Origin: a virus
DNA: 26,609 bases
Direction: 5' to 3' (one strand)
IMG/VR virus record: IMGVR_UViG_3300027762_000033
Span: 1 to 26,609 of that record
The notes under the pieces were generated by a model. That model did not search any database, had not been told where the DNA came from, and saw only the letters and a program-made list of their open reading frames with translations. Numbering within the stretch: the first letter of the stretch is position 1; each line of letters begins with the position of its first letter. Shown piece by piece: positions 16,677 to 24,769 of the stretch. Made by a program: the position numbers and the translations under genes.

Positions 16677-16697
16677 GTGTGTTCCATGAAATGGAAC
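16677..16697. repeat. Palindromic element, copy B (right border of accessory cassette)
   Basis: On the plus strand GTGTGTTCCA (16677-16686), spacer TGAAA, then TGGAAC (16692-16697). It lies three bases after the adaptor gene stop on the minus strand and just before the ribosome binding site of the next gene. Orientation is inverted relative to copy A, so the GTGTG/CACAC extensions of both copies point into the cassette. Confidence 0.85.
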
Positions 16698-16700
16698 TAA

Positions 16701-17618
16701 CTAATTTGATACCTCATACTCAAGATAGTAACCGGCGGCATCAGGCGCGGCACTAAGGGAGTAGTTAAAACCTGAGAGCGTCAGTGACGTCTTCACAGGG
16801 GACGGAACGATCACAAGGCCGGCAGACGGTTGGCTAACCGTAGCTCTAACGCTTGTCGGAGTGAAGCCAATGTTGTACGCTACCGAGCCAGTGGCTTCAC
16901 CTACTGTCAGAGCGACAGAGCCGGAATGGGACATATATGTTGATTGTGCAGCACTTGAACCGATTAGGATGGTTTCACGTTCACGAACCTCCCTTGGAAC
17001 AAGGGAGAAGGTACGGTAACGTTGTTGACTAGAGGCGGATAAGCTAGCATACAGTGAAGCTGCTAACGCAGCAGCACGCTGTGCGTCAGGACGGTTACCT
17101 GCTGCTTTGATGTCCGCCGCAACGGACAACACCAAAAGCATATCGTCAAGGTTACAGAGGTCTGTATCGCTTGCAAGAGTATCGAGAACCTTCTGCCCTA
17201 CAAACCGAACAACCTGCGCTGTCAGCGGCACTGGCCACACTTCAAACGTCGTAAGGGTGTAGTGCGCCCACCGCTGTATCGGATCACTCGCTTCAAGAAG
17301 CTCGCTGTTGAAGGTGTTTAGTTCGTCTACCCCTATGCCATAGTCGACCTCGCGCCACGTGCCGTTATACTGCGCCTCCACTTTCAGTGGGCGGTTGTAG
17401 TTTATAGCCGGCTTCGCTGCTGTCCGCACACCGCCGGAGACGTCCACAGACGCTGTGTAGGTTAGTTCACTCCAATCCCGCAAAGCGGCTAGAAACTTCT
17501 GCTTGTTCGACAACTGCACCTTCAACTCTGCGTCGGTGCCAGAGCCGACAGATGTCGACGCCCCGATCTCACCCTTTAGCATTGTGACGAGAGTTGAAAG
17601 TGCAGTTCTTGTCGCCAT
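16701..17618 (-). CDS. Head-tail adaptor-like protein with C-terminal Ig-like domain
   Basis: A 305-aa protein. Residues 1-225 are mostly helical with a central beta part (GTWREVDYGIGVDELNTF and WAHYTLTTFEVWPVPLTAQV), followed by a long Ala-rich helix (MLLVLSVAADIKAAGNRPDA). This is the layout of podoviral adaptor proteins (T7 gp11 / P22 gp4 class) that dock under the portal. Residues about 228-305 form a Ser/Thr/Val-rich beta-sandwich, probably Ig-like, that is extra for an adaptor. It sits one base after the upstream stop and precedes the accessory cassette. Adaptor identity is inferred from size, predicted secondary structure and order. Confidence 0.7.
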   Translation of the reverse strand: MATRTALSTLVTMLKGEIGASTSVGSGTDAELKVQLSNKQKFLAALRDWSELTYTASVDVSGGVRTAAKPAINYNRPLKVEAQYNGTWREVDYGIGVDELNTFNSELLEASDPIQRWAHYTLTTFEVWPVPLTAQVVRFVGQKVLDTLASDTDLCNLDDMLLVLSVAADIKAAGNRPDAQRAAALAASLYASLSASSQQRYRTFSLVPREVRERETILIGSSAAQSTYMSHSGSVALTVGEATGSVAYNIGFTPTSVRATVSQPSAGLVIVPSPVKTSLTLSGFNYSLSAAPDAAGYYLEYEVSN

Positions 17619-17619
17619 A

Positions 17620-17961
17620 CTACGTAGAAGTAACGGCCTCTCGACCAGTTAGAGTTTCGCTGTCGGGTACAGCTTGTGTCACAGAGGCTAACGCCTCCTC
17701 GAAGGACGCAGGAAAGCGAGGATTGGCAGAGCCAAACAGTGCGTTGACAACCTTCCTCGGGTACTTATGTGACAAGCGTGCAAGCTCAAAAGCAGGAGAG
17801 CGTTCGACGTCAGCAGTTTCCTCAACGACGGTCACTGCACTACCTTGCACTTTCTTGTTAAAAAGACAAGCTAGAAGCTGTGCCTCTGGTGGGGTGACAA
17901 GGAGCTTCGGCACATCGTTCTTGTGCTCGTCGAGTTTTAAACGTATTGTTGCAGTTTTCAT
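17620..17961 (-). CDS. Small conserved-type phage protein between capsid and adaptor genes
   Basis: The start is uncertain. ATG 17961 gives 113 aa beginning MKTATIRLKLDEHKND; GTG 18012 would add 17 residues and overlaps the upstream stop as GTGA, but it would place a perfect 10-bp hairpin inside the coding region. I prefer the ATG. The protein has a strand, then TPPEAQLLACLFNKKVQGSA, an ELARLSHKYPRKVV helix and FPASFEEAL near the end. This order (TPxE helix, RLxxKY, then LFxxxxxPxxFEEA) recurs in small proteins near podoviral capsid genes. Function unknown, possibly in head completion. Confidence 0.68.
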   Translation of the reverse strand: MKTATIRLKLDEHKNDVPKLLVTPPEAQLLACLFNKKVQGSAVTVVEETADVERSPAFELARLSHKYPRKVVNALFGSANPRFPASFEEALASVTQAVPDSETLTGREAVTST

Positions 17962-17974
17962 GTATGTGGGGAGA

Positions 17975-17998
17975 AGGTGGGGCCGTTTGGCCCCACCT
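17975..17998 (-). terminator. Perfect 10-bp GC-rich hairpin, attenuator-like
   Basis: On the minus strand AGGTGGGGCC, loop AAAC, GGCCCCACCT, followed by TCTCCCC rather than a U-run. It lies right after the exported protein gene that follows the major capsid gene, where late operons often have a partial terminator. Without a U-run it may instead stabilise the upstream mRNA end. Confidence 0.6.
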
Positions 17999-18008
17999 GT
18001 TGCATCGT

Positions 18009-18650
18009 TCACGGAACGAAGTAGTTGTACTTAATCGCCTTAACTACGTTCGTGTAGGCCATTCCGTCAGCGACGGTATAGCCCAACAACCTAAGTGCCT
18101 TCGCTCCCACAAACATCGAGGCGTCGATGTTAGTGGCGACGGTTGTGTTAATTGTCGCAGAAGGAGTAATGGTAAACACAAGGCGCGAGCCTGTTCTGCT
18201 GTCTTCATTCTCACCGTCCCACACAGGTGCGAAGGTGATAGTGCCGACAGCACTAGCGTGTGCTGGGCCAACGGTTACACTGATATTTCCAACCCAAGGA
18301 CCTGGGTGAGGAGTGATACCAGAAGCTTGGTTTGTCCCACCAGCCGGCTGGGAAACCACAGAAGGCAGAACTAGCTCAACCTCACCACAGAGGTTAAAGT
18401 TTGTGCCTGAAGAGTTTGTGCCCCAGACCCTGGCACCTTGCCAGTTAGTCCATACAAGGTATGTGTCGTTCACAGCAAGGCCACCTGCGTAGACTGCTGA
18501 TAGGTTCGTCAACACGTTGTCGGAGGAAGCGTACAACACGTTAGTGCCGACGGTAACCGACTTAGCGTTGAGGAATGAAATGCTACGATGCTCGGCAAAC
18601 ACCTGCGTTGCAAGCGCCGCCACAGCGAGGAAGAGAACCATCTTTTTCAT
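18009..18650 (-). CDS. Secreted protein directly after the capsid gene
   Basis: A 213-aa product with a clear signal peptide (MKKMVLFLAVAALATQVFA, cleavage before EHR) and a good ribosome binding site (AAAGGA). The mature part is beta-rich with Thr/Asn/Val (VGTNVLYASSDNVLTNLSAV, TITPSATINTTVATN), perhaps two Ig-like layers. In many phages this slot, just behind the major capsid protein, holds a head decoration protein, which would not be exported. Here the signal peptide argues for a periplasmic or surface role, or for an N-terminal hydrophobic anchor used in the virion. It is likely expressed strongly together with the capsid gene, before a hairpin. No family recognised. Confidence 0.72.
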   Translation of the reverse strand: MKKMVLFLAVAALATQVFAEHRSISFLNAKSVTVGTNVLYASSDNVLTNLSAVYAGGLAVNDTYLVWTNWQGARVWGTNSSGTNFNLCGEVELVLPSVVSQPAGGTNQASGITPHPGPWVGNISVTVGPAHASAVGTITFAPVWDGENEDSRTGSRLVFTITPSATINTTVATNIDASMFVGAKALRLLGYTVADGMAYTNVVKAIKYNYFVP

Positions 18651-18668
18651 TAGCTAGTGTCCTTTCTC

Positions 18669-19757
18669 TTAGACCGCAACTTCGTACACACCGTGGCAGT
18701 TAAGCTGAGTGACTTCGAGGCCACCAGTCCATGTCATGCTGCGCAGGAAAACCGCAGCGTTGTAGGGTCGCTCTGGGTCGAGGACCTTGTTTTCTTCGTT
18801 CGCCATCGGACGGAGCCGCAGGCGACGAGGATCAATGACGTAGCAGCGAGAGCTAAGGTTGTTGCTGTCGAGCCACGGGTCATAACGGAAGGTACCAAGA
18901 CCCTTCATCGAGATGTCGGTCATGCCGATGTCGTTCTTCCCGTTGTTGACGAAGCCCTCTTGGGTGTAGATGCCTTTCTCGTGAACCTCGTCCGCAAGAG
19001 CGTCGAGGAAGACGCTACCGCACAAAGCCACCGAAGGCCTACCTCCCCACCGCATGAGCTGACGCAGTTCAGAGCGGAGCTTACGGGTTAGCGTTTGGTC
19101 AGTTCTGCTTGGCGTGATCGCCGGGCCAGTGTTGGCGCTTTCAGCAAGGCCCGTCAAGAAAGCACGATGCCGCCACCACGTGTAGTCAGAGCGTACAAGG
19201 CCAGCGGTGGTGCCGGTGTTGGGTGTGTCGGTCAGCAACGCAGTGATTCCAGGGACTTGTTTCGAGCCTGACCCATCACCCCACAACATATTGTTCATGC
19301 TAATGGCCCAAGATTCGGTAAAGTCCGCAATGCGGGCCTTGAACGTCCCGCCTGCAATACGCACCGCCTCAGCGTTACTATGGTTCTTCATAGAACCATC
19401 GTTAGTCACCGTGATACCATCCTTCTTGAGTTCGGTCCAGGTGATAATAAGGTTCGCGACAACCTCGTACCAAGCCACCTGCGCTCGCCGGATGTTCTCC
19501 GCTTGGTCAAACTCGAACAACTGGTCCTCACTGTAGCCTTGGAAGAAGCCAGTAGTGTCGGACATCATAGTTCCCTGCACAGCGGTAGAGATGTAGTCTT
19601 TACCGCCTGGGAATGTTTCTTTATTTGCGTCCAGAATTTTCAGTAGTGGACGCTCCTGCAAGGCTTGCATAAGCGGACCGTTTTTGACGTAGAACGTCAG
19701 AAGGGCGTTTGCAAGGTCACCTGCAGCACTCATACCGATTGTAGTAAGTGTTGCCAT
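18669..19757 (-). CDS. Major capsid protein
   Basis: A 362-aa protein with no signal peptide, located directly after a scaffold-type gene and two genes after the portal. The N-terminal arm (ATLTTIGMSAAGDLANALLT) is followed by an extended E-loop-like section (TFPGGKDYISTAVQG) and a domain with paired Trp (SDYTWWRHRAF). A C-terminal part has RLRLRPMANEEN and MTWTGGLEVTQLNCHGVYEV, as in HK97-fold phage capsid proteins where a final strand carries LEVTNCxxxGV. The closing pattern and the gene order make this a confident call. It should form the icosahedral head with the scaffold encoded just upstream. Confidence 0.85.
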   Translation of the reverse strand: MATLTTIGMSAAGDLANALLTFYVKNGPLMQALQERPLLKILDANKETFPGGKDYISTAVQGTMMSDTTGFFQGYSEDQLFEFDQAENIRRAQVAWYEVVANLIITWTELKKDGITVTNDGSMKNHSNAEAVRIAGGTFKARIADFTESWAISMNNMLWGDGSGSKQVPGITALLTDTPNTGTTAGLVRSDYTWWRHRAFLTGLAESANTGPAITPSRTDQTLTRKLRSELRQLMRWGGRPSVALCGSVFLDALADEVHEKGIYTQEGFVNNGKNDIGMTDISMKGLGTFRYDPWLDSNNLSSRCYVIDPRRLRLRPMANEENKVLDPERPYNAAVFLRSMTWTGGLEVTQLNCHGVYEVAV

Positions 19758-19760
19758 ATG

Positions 19761-20810
19761 TTATACGTACTTTCCACCAGACGCCACAAGATTGATGACA
19801 TCGTCAGGAGTCTTGGGTGCTGGAAGTGCTGTGGTGGAGGTACCGACAGAGGTAAGGGTACGACTGACCGAAGGCCTTGGCGTCAGGCGCCCAATACCTT
19901 TTGTTACATTCTCATACGCTTGCTCTGCAAGACTGATAACGTCTTGCTGAGTTTTTACCTGCGCGCTTTGAAGCATGGTGTTGAAACGACTTTGCACAAA
20001 TTCCCACAGGCCGTCTGGCTCACTTGCGTTCACCTTTGGCTTGAAGTCTGGGTTTGTAGCGCGCTTCGCTTTATCCCAACTATTCACCGCTTCAACCATC
20101 GAGTTGCGAGAGCGAGTCTGTTCGGTTTCGATAGACCGCAGACGTCGTTGCTCCTCGACTTTTTGTTGGGCGAGTGTCTTGTTGAGTTGCTTTGCACGCT
20201 CTAGGCTGATCTTGCCTTCGTTGACCTCCTGTTGCAGGTCCTCGGGCAAGCCATCGCCGTTGACATACTGCTGTAAAACCTGCATGACCGGGGTCAATCG
20301 CTCAAGCGCCTTTGCTGGGTTTGTGTTCAGCAGAGCAGTTAGCTCAAGGGCGTCGTTTAACTGAGCATCAGTGATGCTGTTTGCTTCGCAGTATTGGTTC
20401 AACTTCACCACCCGCTCAGCCATTGGTTTTAGAGACTCAACCTCTTCACGGAGTGTCCTTGCCTCTTCGACCTTCTGCTGCCAACGGGGGTGCGCATGGA
20501 ATGGTAGGTCTTCGACCTTTTCTTCTGTCTGCTCCGCCTTAGCGGGTTGTGGCACAGGTGGCGACTGTGCGTCGCTGTCTTTCTTTTCTTCGGCTGGCGG
20601 GGCCGACAGCTTGGCAGATAACTCACTAATGACCTTATCTGCTGTCTGTTCGCCTTCCGACGGAGACGGGGCCGTCGTAGAAGCTGGCGCTTCTGTAGGT
20701 TTAGCGTCTGTTGTGCTTGCCGGTGTAGACACCACCGGCGTCGCAGTTGCCTCGACTGACGGGGTCGTGGTCTCTTGTTTAGCGTCGAGAGTTTCAGTGT
20801 TGGGATCCAT
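19761..20810 (-). CDS. Capsid scaffolding protein
   Basis: A 349-aa acidic protein. Residues 1-95 are low-complexity Thr/Ser/Pro/Ala/Glu (for example TTPSVEATATPVVSTPASTT). Residues about 100-260 are charged helices likely to form coiled coils (ARTLREEVESLKPMAERVVK, then the EQRRLRSIETEQTRSRN region). The C-terminus (about 320-349) is a short basic/proline part ending in VASGGKYV. This disordered N-terminus plus coiled-coil core is the usual scaffold makeup, and the gene lies between portal and major capsid protein. The start overlaps the portal end by 17 bases. No protease domain is seen. Confidence 0.8.
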   Translation of the reverse strand: MDPNTETLDAKQETTTPSVEATATPVVSTPASTTDAKPTEAPASTTAPSPSEGEQTADKVISELSAKLSAPPAEEKKDSDAQSPPVPQPAKAEQTEEKVEDLPFHAHPRWQQKVEEARTLREEVESLKPMAERVVKLNQYCEANSITDAQLNDALELTALLNTNPAKALERLTPVMQVLQQYVNGDGLPEDLQQEVNEGKISLERAKQLNKTLAQQKVEEQRRLRSIETEQTRSRNSMVEAVNSWDKAKRATNPDFKPKVNASEPDGLWEFVQSRFNTMLQSAQVKTQQDVISLAEQAYENVTKGIGRLTPRPSVSRTLTSVGTSTTALPAPKTPDDVINLVASGGKYV

Positions 20811-22806
20811 TTTGGACTAGTGTGGGTTGTCCGCCCTCCACCGGAGGTGGTGCGAGGGCAGGTTGTTGTGGTTGCGGTGCAAGCGCCATTGGAGGTGGAA
20901 AGAATTCGGTAACGTCGAGCTGTTCGTCGAGGCGCTTTACCGCTTCGCGGATAACAGCCTGTGGGCTAGCGCCCGACTGCAAAAGCGTAGGTGCCATCCG
21001 CTCGAAGTTGGAGATTTCAACGGCCTTGTTAGGGCGGCCGCTAGACGCGGCCTTGACTGTTAGATACACTTCGTGCAGGAAATAGTTCCTCTCGTCAGGA
21101 GACTCAGGTAGCGCCGCGCCTGGACCAGCAACCTCTTTTGCTGTCTGCAACGAGAAAGACTTCAGCATTAGCTCACCGCAAGCCTCACTAAGTGCCGCGT
21201 TGAAATCGTCAAGGTCGTCAACGTTAGACGACACCGTCGACATCCTACTCTGCTCCGCGATAGTTTGACCTGTGGCGGTTACCTTCGGTGAAGGTTGTCC
21301 CATGTTGGCGTCTTGTAGACCAACAGAGAAAAGCATGTCTTGCTCAAGGGCAGAAGTGTCGTACAGCGTCGGATTGATCTCCTTAACACCGAGAGGCATT
21401 ATCAACTTTGTGATGTCCTCACCGGGCTTCACACCTTCCAGACGCACAACGCAATGCGGGTCGCCGTTGACGATACGGCTGATGTCCTCTTCACTAAGAT
21501 CCGCAGTGGTAACATATTTAGGCAGGTTCGCCTTCCGGTGTTCCCGAAGGGCGTCGCGGGTGCGATTCCACTCCTTTTGCACACTCCGTAGGACGTCCAC
21601 GTCTGATAGAGGGAAGACGCTAACAAGGCCAGGTTCGATCTCAGCGGCGTTGAACGTCAGAGCAAAAAGCGGATAGAAGCCACGTAGGGAAGGCTCTATC
21701 GGTGCTGGAGGGTCGACGTAGTCGTTGTATCCGTCAAGCACGAACAAGCGGCACTTCGTGCGGCTGTCAAAGACCTCAAACACGCAACCGAGACTGTCTT
21801 CACTAACAGCATTAGGCGCCATGCCACCACGTTGCGGTTGGCTCTTATCCGCACTCGCTTCGCAGGGCTGTCCTTGGGCGTCGTACTGTGTAAAGCTACC
21901 CCGCACGGCTTCGCCATTTAACTCAAAAAACTCAATGATTTCCTCGATCGGTAGGAGATATTCTACCGCCACCCACCTGGCACCGATAAAGCCTCGCAGA
22001 CGCCTGCACTTCGGATCAGGTATGATAGACGTTGAGGCCGGGAAGTCAAACACCAGCCGCTCTCGCATCTCACTATCAGAAGAGTCATACCCAAGCGACT
22101 GCACTAAGGTACGTAGCTGCTCTGCTTCCGCACTGTCCTGGTCAATGGTCCCGTCTGCAAGCTGCGCAGCAAGTGACTTTGCCCGCTTCGCTCTCTCCAC
22201 AAGGTTGTCTTTCGACGCGTCTGTGGTTCCGACCAGCGACTCCGCGTTCCGCACAACGCTAACGCGTGCAAAAGCAGCACCACAGATAAGCACACGGTTC
22301 ACCAGGTCCTTCATCTGACATTTGTAGTCGGGGGTCTGATGATCGGTGTTCCATGTATGAAGGCACGTAAGTGTTTTTCCGACTCGCTCTACCAGCTTCT
22401 TGTTAGCGTAGCCTTGCTCATAATCACTCAGCAAAGCAGATGCTTCTACGTCCGTTGGGTCCAGCATCAGTCTCTGCGCTGCGTCTAGAAGCTCCTCCTG
22501 CGTGCCGCCCCAGAGGACGTAGTCCAGGCGCTCACGTCGCTTCCACTCGGCCTGAGGATCGCGTGCATACAGCACCGCACCCTTTTGGTTTACCATTCGA
22601 AGAGTCAGATTAACCGTATAGCGGTCGTCATGCGCGCTTGTCTGCCCGTTCCATTGCAGGCCAGCAACAAACTTAATGTTGTCCCGCATCCTGGCGTATG
22701 CCTCTTTGTGAAACTTCTTCGCGTCCTTGATGCGTTGGACCCACTTCTCAGCGGACGACTTCACCCGTTCGGGTGGCTCAAAGACGTTAGAAGAGAGTGT
22801 GTCCAT
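20794..22806 (-). CDS. Portal protein
   Basis: A 670-aa protein that starts in a TAATG overlap with the large terminase stop. The N-terminal 100 residues contain FVAGLQWNGQT and a helical MVNQKGAVLYARDPQAEWKR segment as in P22-type portals. The middle has FDFPASTSIIPDPKCRRLRG, then FYPLFALTFNAAEIEPG and a long helix (DVDVLRSVQKEWNRTRDALR), the stem region of portal proteins. A Gln/Pro-rich tail ends the chain (PPPMALAPQPQQPALAPPPV). It should form the dodecameric ring through which the terminase packages DNA. Identity rests on size, these motifs and position. Confidence 0.87.
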   Translation of the reverse strand: MDTLSSNVFEPPERVKSSAEKWVQRIKDAKKFHKEAYARMRDNIKFVAGLQWNGQTSAHDDRYTVNLTLRMVNQKGAVLYARDPQAEWKRRERLDYVLWGGTQEELLDAAQRLMLDPTDVEASALLSDYEQGYANKKLVERVGKTLTCLHTWNTDHQTPDYKCQMKDLVNRVLICGAAFARVSVVRNAESLVGTTDASKDNLVERAKRAKSLAAQLADGTIDQDSAEAEQLRTLVQSLGYDSSDSEMRERLVFDFPASTSIIPDPKCRRLRGFIGARWVAVEYLLPIEEIIEFFELNGEAVRGSFTQYDAQGQPCEASADKSQPQRGGMAPNAVSEDSLGCVFEVFDSRTKCRLFVLDGYNDYVDPPAPIEPSLRGFYPLFALTFNAAEIEPGLVSVFPLSDVDVLRSVQKEWNRTRDALREHRKANLPKYVTTADLSEEDISRIVNGDPHCVVRLEGVKPGEDITKLIMPLGVKEINPTLYDTSALEQDMLFSVGLQDANMGQPSPKVTATGQTIAEQSRMSTVSSNVDDLDDFNAALSEACGELMLKSFSLQTAKEVAGPGAALPESPDERNYFLHEVYLTVKAASSGRPNKAVEISNFERMAPTLLQSGASPQAVIREAVKRLDEQLDVTEFFPPPMALAPQPQQPALAPPPVEGGQPTLVQNGSQH

Positions 22807-24299
22807 TAGAAGTCGCGAGTGCGGAGCTTACTAGCTAGCTCCCTCTCTTTAACGTTTTTCTTCATCCACCCAAGCGTGATACCTTGTGGCAGGGGCCACT
22901 GGCCTAAAAAAGGCACCTGCGATCGGCGCGCTTTTGTCATATCAGCCAGGCCCAGACCCAAGAGTGCAATCGTGTCAACAAAGTCGTCATGCGTCCCGTG
23001 GTCGAAGGTAAGTAACTCATGCATCGCGTCAGGGAGCCATGACTTAGCAAACCGTGGAAAGCGAACCTGCCCCTGGGCCATACGGCCACGAATCGACTGT
23101 GCGCGAACGCGCTTCTTTGCTGTAGCCGACACCTCTTCGATGTAAGCATACACACCCTCCTCCCGCATCCGCTTCTCTAGAAACGGACCTATGCTTTTAC
23201 TGATGTGGTCACGTCCTGCCCACCACGTTAGTGGCTTACGCCTACGACACACCTCAAGCATTGCCTCCACAACCTCGTCCGTCTTCGCTCTCTTCCACCA
23301 AACATCTGGCAGTATCCACAAAACACCCCGCTCGTCAACTCCTGCACTGACGATGCAGGTAAGGTCCCTCTCTTGCTCAAGGGAGACAGCGTGGTCACTT
23401 GCGGTGTAAATGTGCAGGTTGGAAGGAAGTTCGTCGGGATCGTATAAGTGGTCTGTGATCCAGTCACGATGGAAGAAGTCACCCTGCTCTGGTGTGGGGT
23501 CTTGCTGGTAAAGAGAAGAGAAAGTCTGGTCATTCTTTCGTGCCTCCCGCACAAGGTCAGAGTTGAACCACTCCGGCCATAGAAGCTCGCCAGGCGACCG
23601 TCCGAGAGGGTCGTTGTCTTTCGCGATGAGAGGTAACGAAACGACTTCCCACTCACCACGTTCAGAAGCTAACAGCCTACCAGCTAGGTCTTCCTCGTGG
23701 CGACGAGTTTGAATAAGAATAACTGCGCCACCAGGCTTTAGACGAGGAATGAAGTCAGAGCAGTACCAGTCCCACTGCTTGTCCCTAACAACCTTACTGT
23801 CTGCGTCCTCCTGGGAACCGATGGGGTCGTCGATAAGGCCAAGGTCGGCGCGGTGACCGGCAATACCGGCGCCGACACCGGCACAGAAGTAGATGCCGTT
23901 GTTAGTCGTGGACCACTCGCCTGCGGCCTGGCTATCCGCACAAAGGTCCATGTCAAGTGTTAGCTTGTGCTGCTTGACGATGTTGCGACCGAAACGACCG
24001 AATTGCTCTGCGAGAGTGTGGGCGTACGAGGCAGCGAGAATGCAGCGACCAGCTTTACGGGCCAGGTACCAAGGAGGGAAAAGACGACTTGTATAGGTAC
24101 TCTTAGCCGAACCTGGTGGAAGGAAAAGTGCTAGCTTACGTATTTCTCCTCGTTCAACCGCCTCAAGCTTTTCTATGACAAGACGATGGTGTCGCGCCGG
24201 CTCGTACCCACAGAGGCGAGCCCACTCACTCAGCGACGCGAGAACGCTACGACGTCTTAGTAGCAGTTCCGCTGCGCGCGATTGTTTCAAGCTCGGCAT
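22806..24299 (-). CDS. terL: Terminase large subunit
   Basis: A 497-aa packaging motor with both domains visible. ATPase: Walker A LFLPPGSAKST (residues 58-68; Lys66, Ser67), Walker B LGLIDDPI (153-160, Asp157-Asp158) and a coupling-type motif LIQTRRHEEDL (195-205). Nuclease: YTASDHAVS with Asp302, and THDDFVDTIAL (436-446) with Asp438, Asp439 and Asp442 as metal-binding candidates. A YQQDPTPEQGDFF stretch (264-276) joins the domains, as in the Terminase_6 family. It overlaps the small subunit gene by 53 bases and the portal gene by one base. All key residues are present, so it should be active. Confidence 0.95.
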   Translation of the reverse strand: MPSLKQSRAAELLLRRRSVLASLSEWARLCGYEPARHHRLVIEKLEAVERGEIRKLALFLPPGSAKSTYTSRLFPPWYLARKAGRCILAASYAHTLAEQFGRFGRNIVKQHKLTLDMDLCADSQAAGEWSTTNNGIYFCAGVGAGIAGHRADLGLIDDPIGSQEDADSKVVRDKQWDWYCSDFIPRLKPGGAVILIQTRRHEEDLAGRLLASERGEWEVVSLPLIAKDNDPLGRSPGELLWPEWFNSDLVREARKNDQTFSSLYQQDPTPEQGDFFHRDWITDHLYDPDELPSNLHIYTASDHAVSLEQERDLTCIVSAGVDERGVLWILPDVWWKRAKTDEVVEAMLEVCRRRKPLTWWAGRDHISKSIGPFLEKRMREEGVYAYIEEVSATAKKRVRAQSIRGRMAQGQVRFPRFAKSWLPDAMHELLTFDHGTHDDFVDTIALLGLGLADMTKARRSQVPFLGQWPLPQGITLGWMKKNVKERELASKLRTRDF

Positions 24300-24768
24300 T
24301 TGACAGAGACTCCAAGGAGCCTACCTTTTGCTCGATGGATTGTTTTGGTTTTCCAAGAAAACGATCAACTAGATACTGTGAGACATTCGCGACAACGTTC
24401 TTCGGTGCGTTTTCGTCGTCACGTAGCTCGATGAGTTTGTAGACACTGTCCTTCGCTGCGGTTTCGATAACACCAGCGAGTTCGTCCTTTCCTGCTGCGT
24501 CGAGTTCGTCTGCAAGGCGCCGACGTGCCCACGGCTGACGCAAGACCTGCGAGATCCACGGCTCAGTGTAGTTCGTCGCGAGAGCGATCTCCTTGTTGCT
24601 GTGCCCTCTAGCTTTCAACCACAAGATCATCCGGTGCTCTGGGCGCTCGTGGAGTATTGCCAGATTCGGCTCCGTCGGATTAAAGAAATCCTGCGGCCTT
24701 TCCTCCGTCTCTTCAAACATCCCGCGAAGCGGGCTGTTCTCGTAGAGCTGTGTGTTCGTCTCGTTCAC
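24247..24768 (-). CDS. terS: Terminase small subunit
   Basis: A 173-aa protein starting at GTG 24768, the only upstream start before an in-frame TGA. An N-terminal extension is followed by a helix-turn-helix at about residues 50-77 (LKARGHSNKEIALATNYTEP, then WISQVLRQPW), then a long helical oligomerisation region (about 80-150). This matches small terminases, which bind the packaging site and hand DNA to the large subunit encoded next. There is no good ribosome binding site. A possible 59-aa ORF ends one base before the GTG, so translation may be coupled to it. Confidence 0.82.
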   Translation of the reverse strand: MNETNTQLYENSPLRGMFEETEERPQDFFNPTEPNLAILHERPEHRMILWLKARGHSNKEIALATNYTEPWISQVLRQPWARRRLADELDAAGKDELAGVIETAAKDSVYKLIELRDDENAPKNVVANVSQYLVDRFLGKPKQSIEQKVGSLESLSNAELETIARSGTATKTS

Positions 24769-24769
24769 G

